NCBI GenBank assembly: GCA_934446135.1
Contig: CAKSDT010000038.1
Span: 1 to 15,184, forward strand
Direction of reading: 5' to 3'
DNA length: 15,184 bases
Source of the DNA: an uncultured Clostridia bacterium
GTDB lineage: Bacteria; Bacillota; Clostridia; RGIG6154
Shown here: positions 13,386-15,184 of the stretch, one piece after another
Layout: the number at the start of each line of letters is the position of its first letter
Numbering within the stretch: the stretch's first letter is position 1
Notes under the pieces: generated by a model
What the model saw: the letters and a program-made list of their open reading frames with translations, nothing else
Databases searched by the model: none
What the model was told of the DNA's origin: nothing
Translations under genes and position numbers: made by a program

Positions 13386-13903
13386 ATGGTAAAGGATGAT
13401 GAATTTGAGAAAGAATTGTACGGAAAATCTTCTACAACGAACAAAGCAATCTATAGAGTTCACAGCCCGGCATATTTTAATAATGCTGTTACTTATACTG
13501 AACATAACGGAAATCTGTACTATTTTACACGTGATGATGCATTGGCCTGGATGAAAAGATATATCTATACATTATACAAATATAGTTTCTCAGATGGAAC
13601 TACAGAAAAAGTTGCCGAGTTTGAGCCTATAGCAAATCAGTTAATGTTTTCAAACGGTCAAATTTTTGAAGAAACTGAAAATGGATTCAATATATATTCA
13701 CTTAGCGGAAAACATCTCCGTAGTATAGTAATTGAAAATGCGGCAGAACTACCCAAATTAAATCCCGTTATGATACTGACAAATACGGTGAAAATAAATA
13801 CGGTGCAGAAAACGACAAGGGTATACATGAATCTTTTAACGGAAACATTTATTGTATAATAAACAGTAATCAGTTGATTGAACTTAGTCCTTTGGATCAA
13901 TAA
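13386..13903 (+). pseudogene. Truncated, frameshifted beta-propeller-like protein remnant
   Basis: The open frame from ATG 13386 to 13859 gives 157 residues with no signal peptide. It contains repeats of the kind HNGNLYYFTRD and FSDGTTEKVAEF, similar to the blade motifs of propeller-like bacterial proteins. After about 13760 the protein loses this character. Shifting by one base at CCCGTTATGAT restores it: the second frame reads YDTDKYGENKYG, then FNGNIYCIINSNQLIELSPL, and ends at TAA 13901-13903. A single-base loss near 13760 therefore best explains the locus. The 5' end also looks cut: an in-frame TGA at 13380-13382 blocks extension and the protein begins mid-domain. AAGGT at 13374-13378 is a weak ribosome site. 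It is probably a decayed fragment of a larger exported protein. Confidence 0.6.
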
Positions 13904-13983
13904 GCAAGTTGCAATTCAAAAAACTGTCTTAGGTTGAAGCAAACCATTAGGTTTTTAAAAATTAAATCTTAATATGAAAGTGG

Positions 13984-14016
13984 ATGAGTGCGGCACCAAA
14001 CCGTACTCATTTTTTA
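13984..14016 (+). terminator. Terminator after the propeller-like remnant
   Basis: ATGAGTGCGG (13984-13993) pairs with CCGTACTCAT (14001-14010) with one G-U pair and a 7-base loop, followed by a T run to 14015. It separates the remnant from the amidase gene. Confidence 0.9.
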
Positions 14017-14058
14017 ATTCGTCTTTTATGTAAAATTTTAGAAATTTTAAATTTACTA

Positions 14059-14088
14059 TTGTAAAAATAGGTAGAATTATGTTAAAAT
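14059..14088 (+). promoter_or_regulatory. Sigma-A-like promoter for the amidase gene
   Basis: TTGTAA (14059-14064) and TAAAAT (14083-14088) are separated by 18 bases. The ribosome site AGAGGTG is at 14106-14112 and the start is at 14122. Confidence 0.6.
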
Positions 14089-14121
14089 AACAAGGTAGAT
14101 TAATCAGAGGTGCTTATTATA

Positions 14122-15184
14122 ATGAAAATTCTAAAAAAAATACTTTTACTTATTAGTTTGTGTGTTTTGCTTTTTTCTATTACGGCAGCAGCAAAAGATA
14201 TTTCGGTTATCGTCGACGGAAAAAATTTATCAATGGACTCTGCTCCTGTAATTCAAAATGACAGGGTACTTATTCCTGTTCGTGCTTTATTTGAAGAGAT
14301 AGGTGGGAATGTTGAGTGGTTTCCTGATTCGCAAAGGGTAGTTATTAACTATGACAGTACAAAGATAATACTTGCAATCGGAAGATCCTCAGCGTTTGTG
14401 AGCGGTAAGGAAGTAGATTTGGATGTACCTGCAAAGATTATTTCGAATAGAACATTAATACCTGTAAGGTTTGTTGCGGAGAATTTGAATATGAATGTTG
14501 ACTGGGACAGCCAAAATCAATCTGTTATAATATCAACTGATAATTCTGATAAGCCGTCAACTACACCTGATATTCAAACAAAATTGCTGACATCAGCATC
14601 TGTATCATATGACAGCAGTGATGTGATTATAACATTAAAGGGAATAGGCGGACTTAAACCGTCATACATGTATTTGTCTTCCCCGGGAAGAATGGTGTTT
14701 GATTTCTCGCCGGCAAAACTTGATTATTTTGACAGCATTGAAGTTAAGGATGCAAATATTTCAAAAGTTAGGTTCGGACAGTTTAACGATACAACTTCAA
14801 GGATAGTAATTGATGTCGGATATAAAGTATATTATGATGTTGAAACTTCAGGTGATGATGTTTTGCTTAAACTCTCCAGAAATGAAATAACTGAGGTTAA
14901 AGATAATTACAAGAGCAGTTTCGTATTAAAAGATTCTATGAAAGATAAACTTGTGGTAATTGATCCGGGTCATGGCGGTGTCGACGTTGGAACTATAGGA
15001 AAATTCAATGGTAAAGATATATACGAAAAAAATGTAAATATAAAAATTTCTCAGTATCTTAATCAATATCTTAATAACAATGGCGTTAAAACATATATGC
15101 TGAGAAAAAATGATGAGTCTGTTGATATATATGACAGACCGAAAATAGCAAATGAAATGAACGCATATATGTTTATGAGCATTC
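14122..15184 (+). CDS. N-acetylmuramoyl-L-alanine amidase with stalk and AMIN domains (3' end outside window)
   Basis: The first 354 residues of an exported zinc amidase that cuts the bond between muramic acid and the peptide stem of peptidoglycan. A signal peptide occupies about 1-24 (ILKKILLLISLCVLLFSITA, then AAAK). Next come two copper-amine-oxidase-like stalk repeats at about 45-135, carrying RVLIPVRALFEEIGGNVEW and TLIPVRFVAENLNMNVDW. A serine/threonine/proline linker follows, then an AMIN-like beta domain (about 155-255). The Amidase_3 catalytic domain begins near 278: the zinc ligands His284 in VVIDPGHGG and Glu302 in YEKNVNIKIS are visible. The second zinc histidine should follow the terminal MSI just beyond the window. 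The ATG has AGAGGTG 9 bases upstream. It could act in growth, division or sporulation; the sequence does not decide. Confidence 0.94.
   Translation, partial: MKILKKILLLISLCVLLFSITAAAKDISVIVDGKNLSMDSAPVIQNDRVLIPVRALFEEIGGNVEWFPDSQRVVINYDSTKIILAIGRSSAFVSGKEVDLDVPAKIISNRTLIPVRFVAENLNMNVDWDSQNQSVIISTDNSDKPSTTPDIQTKLLTSASVSYDSSDVIITLKGIGGLKPSYMYLSSPGRMVFDFSPAKLDYFDSIEVKDANISKVRFGQFNDTTSRIVIDVGYKVYYDVETSGDDVLLKLSRNEITEVKDNYKSSFVLKDSMKDKLVVIDPGHGGVDVGTIGKFNGKDIYEKNVNIKISQYLNQYLNNNGVKTYMLRKNDESVDIYDRPKIANEMNAYMFMSI

Noticed and set aside
1..15184. CRISPR arrays, tRNA/rRNA genes, complete insertion sequences, integrases or phage genes
   Set aside because: No regularly spaced identical repeats, no tRNA-like cloverleaf or rRNA sequence, and no transposase or integrase motifs were seen on either strand.

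Overview
The window reads as a chromosomal segment of a low-G+C, endospore-forming Clostridia-type Firmicute. The evidence is the complete spoIIA-type operon (SpoIIAA, SpoIIAB, sigma F), a SpoIIID regulator, strong AGGAGG-type ribosome binding sites, A/T-rich sigma-A-like promoters, and secreted proteins built on copper-amine-oxidase-like 'stalk' domains. The species cannot be named from this sequence.

Layout. Positions 1-405 are the 3' end of valS, closed by a strong terminator. Positions 503-1936 hold spoIIAA-spoIIAB-sigF as an overlapping operon with its own terminator. Positions 2009-2815 encode an unusual stand-alone protein that resembles the non-catalytic N-terminal modules of family 78 rhamnosidases. 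Positions 2864-6698 form a four-gene run from one promoter: a NifS/NifZ-type cysteine desulfurase, ThiI, a cyclophilin and GalE. The desulfurase and ThiI together make 4-thiouridine in tRNA. rpmE (6797-7003) has its own promoter and a hairpin terminator. A convergent gene (7402-9594, minus strand) encodes a 730-residue exported SH3/stalk-domain protein with visibly higher G+C than its neighbours. An apparently empty stretch between the two convergent terminators (about 7077-7310) holds direct repeats around a quasi-palindrome.

Positions 9595-9925 carry the surface-protein promoter and the leader of spoIIID (9926-10180). That leader contains a long hairpin that buries the spoIIID Shine-Dalgarno. 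A 31-codon upstream ORF runs through the hairpin and ends on the spoIIID start codon, an arrangement that recalls the usd-spoIIID control described in Bacillus subtilis. Then follow an M18 aminopeptidase, truA and a histidine phosphatase (10259-12967) as one operon.

Positions 12968-13980 are a small accessory patch: a degenerate second copy of the rpmE-type hairpin, a 53-residue ribbon-helix-helix gene on the minus strand, a palindrome, and a frameshifted remnant of a beta-propeller-like protein. The window ends inside an exported N-acetylmuramoyl-L-alanine amidase (stalk + AMIN + Amidase_3), cut just before its second zinc histidine.

Most of the window is ordinary housekeeping and sporulation sequence. 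The parts most worth attention are the spoIIID leader, the catalytic-domain-free rhamnosidase-like protein, the shared hairpin element and the small RHH locus.
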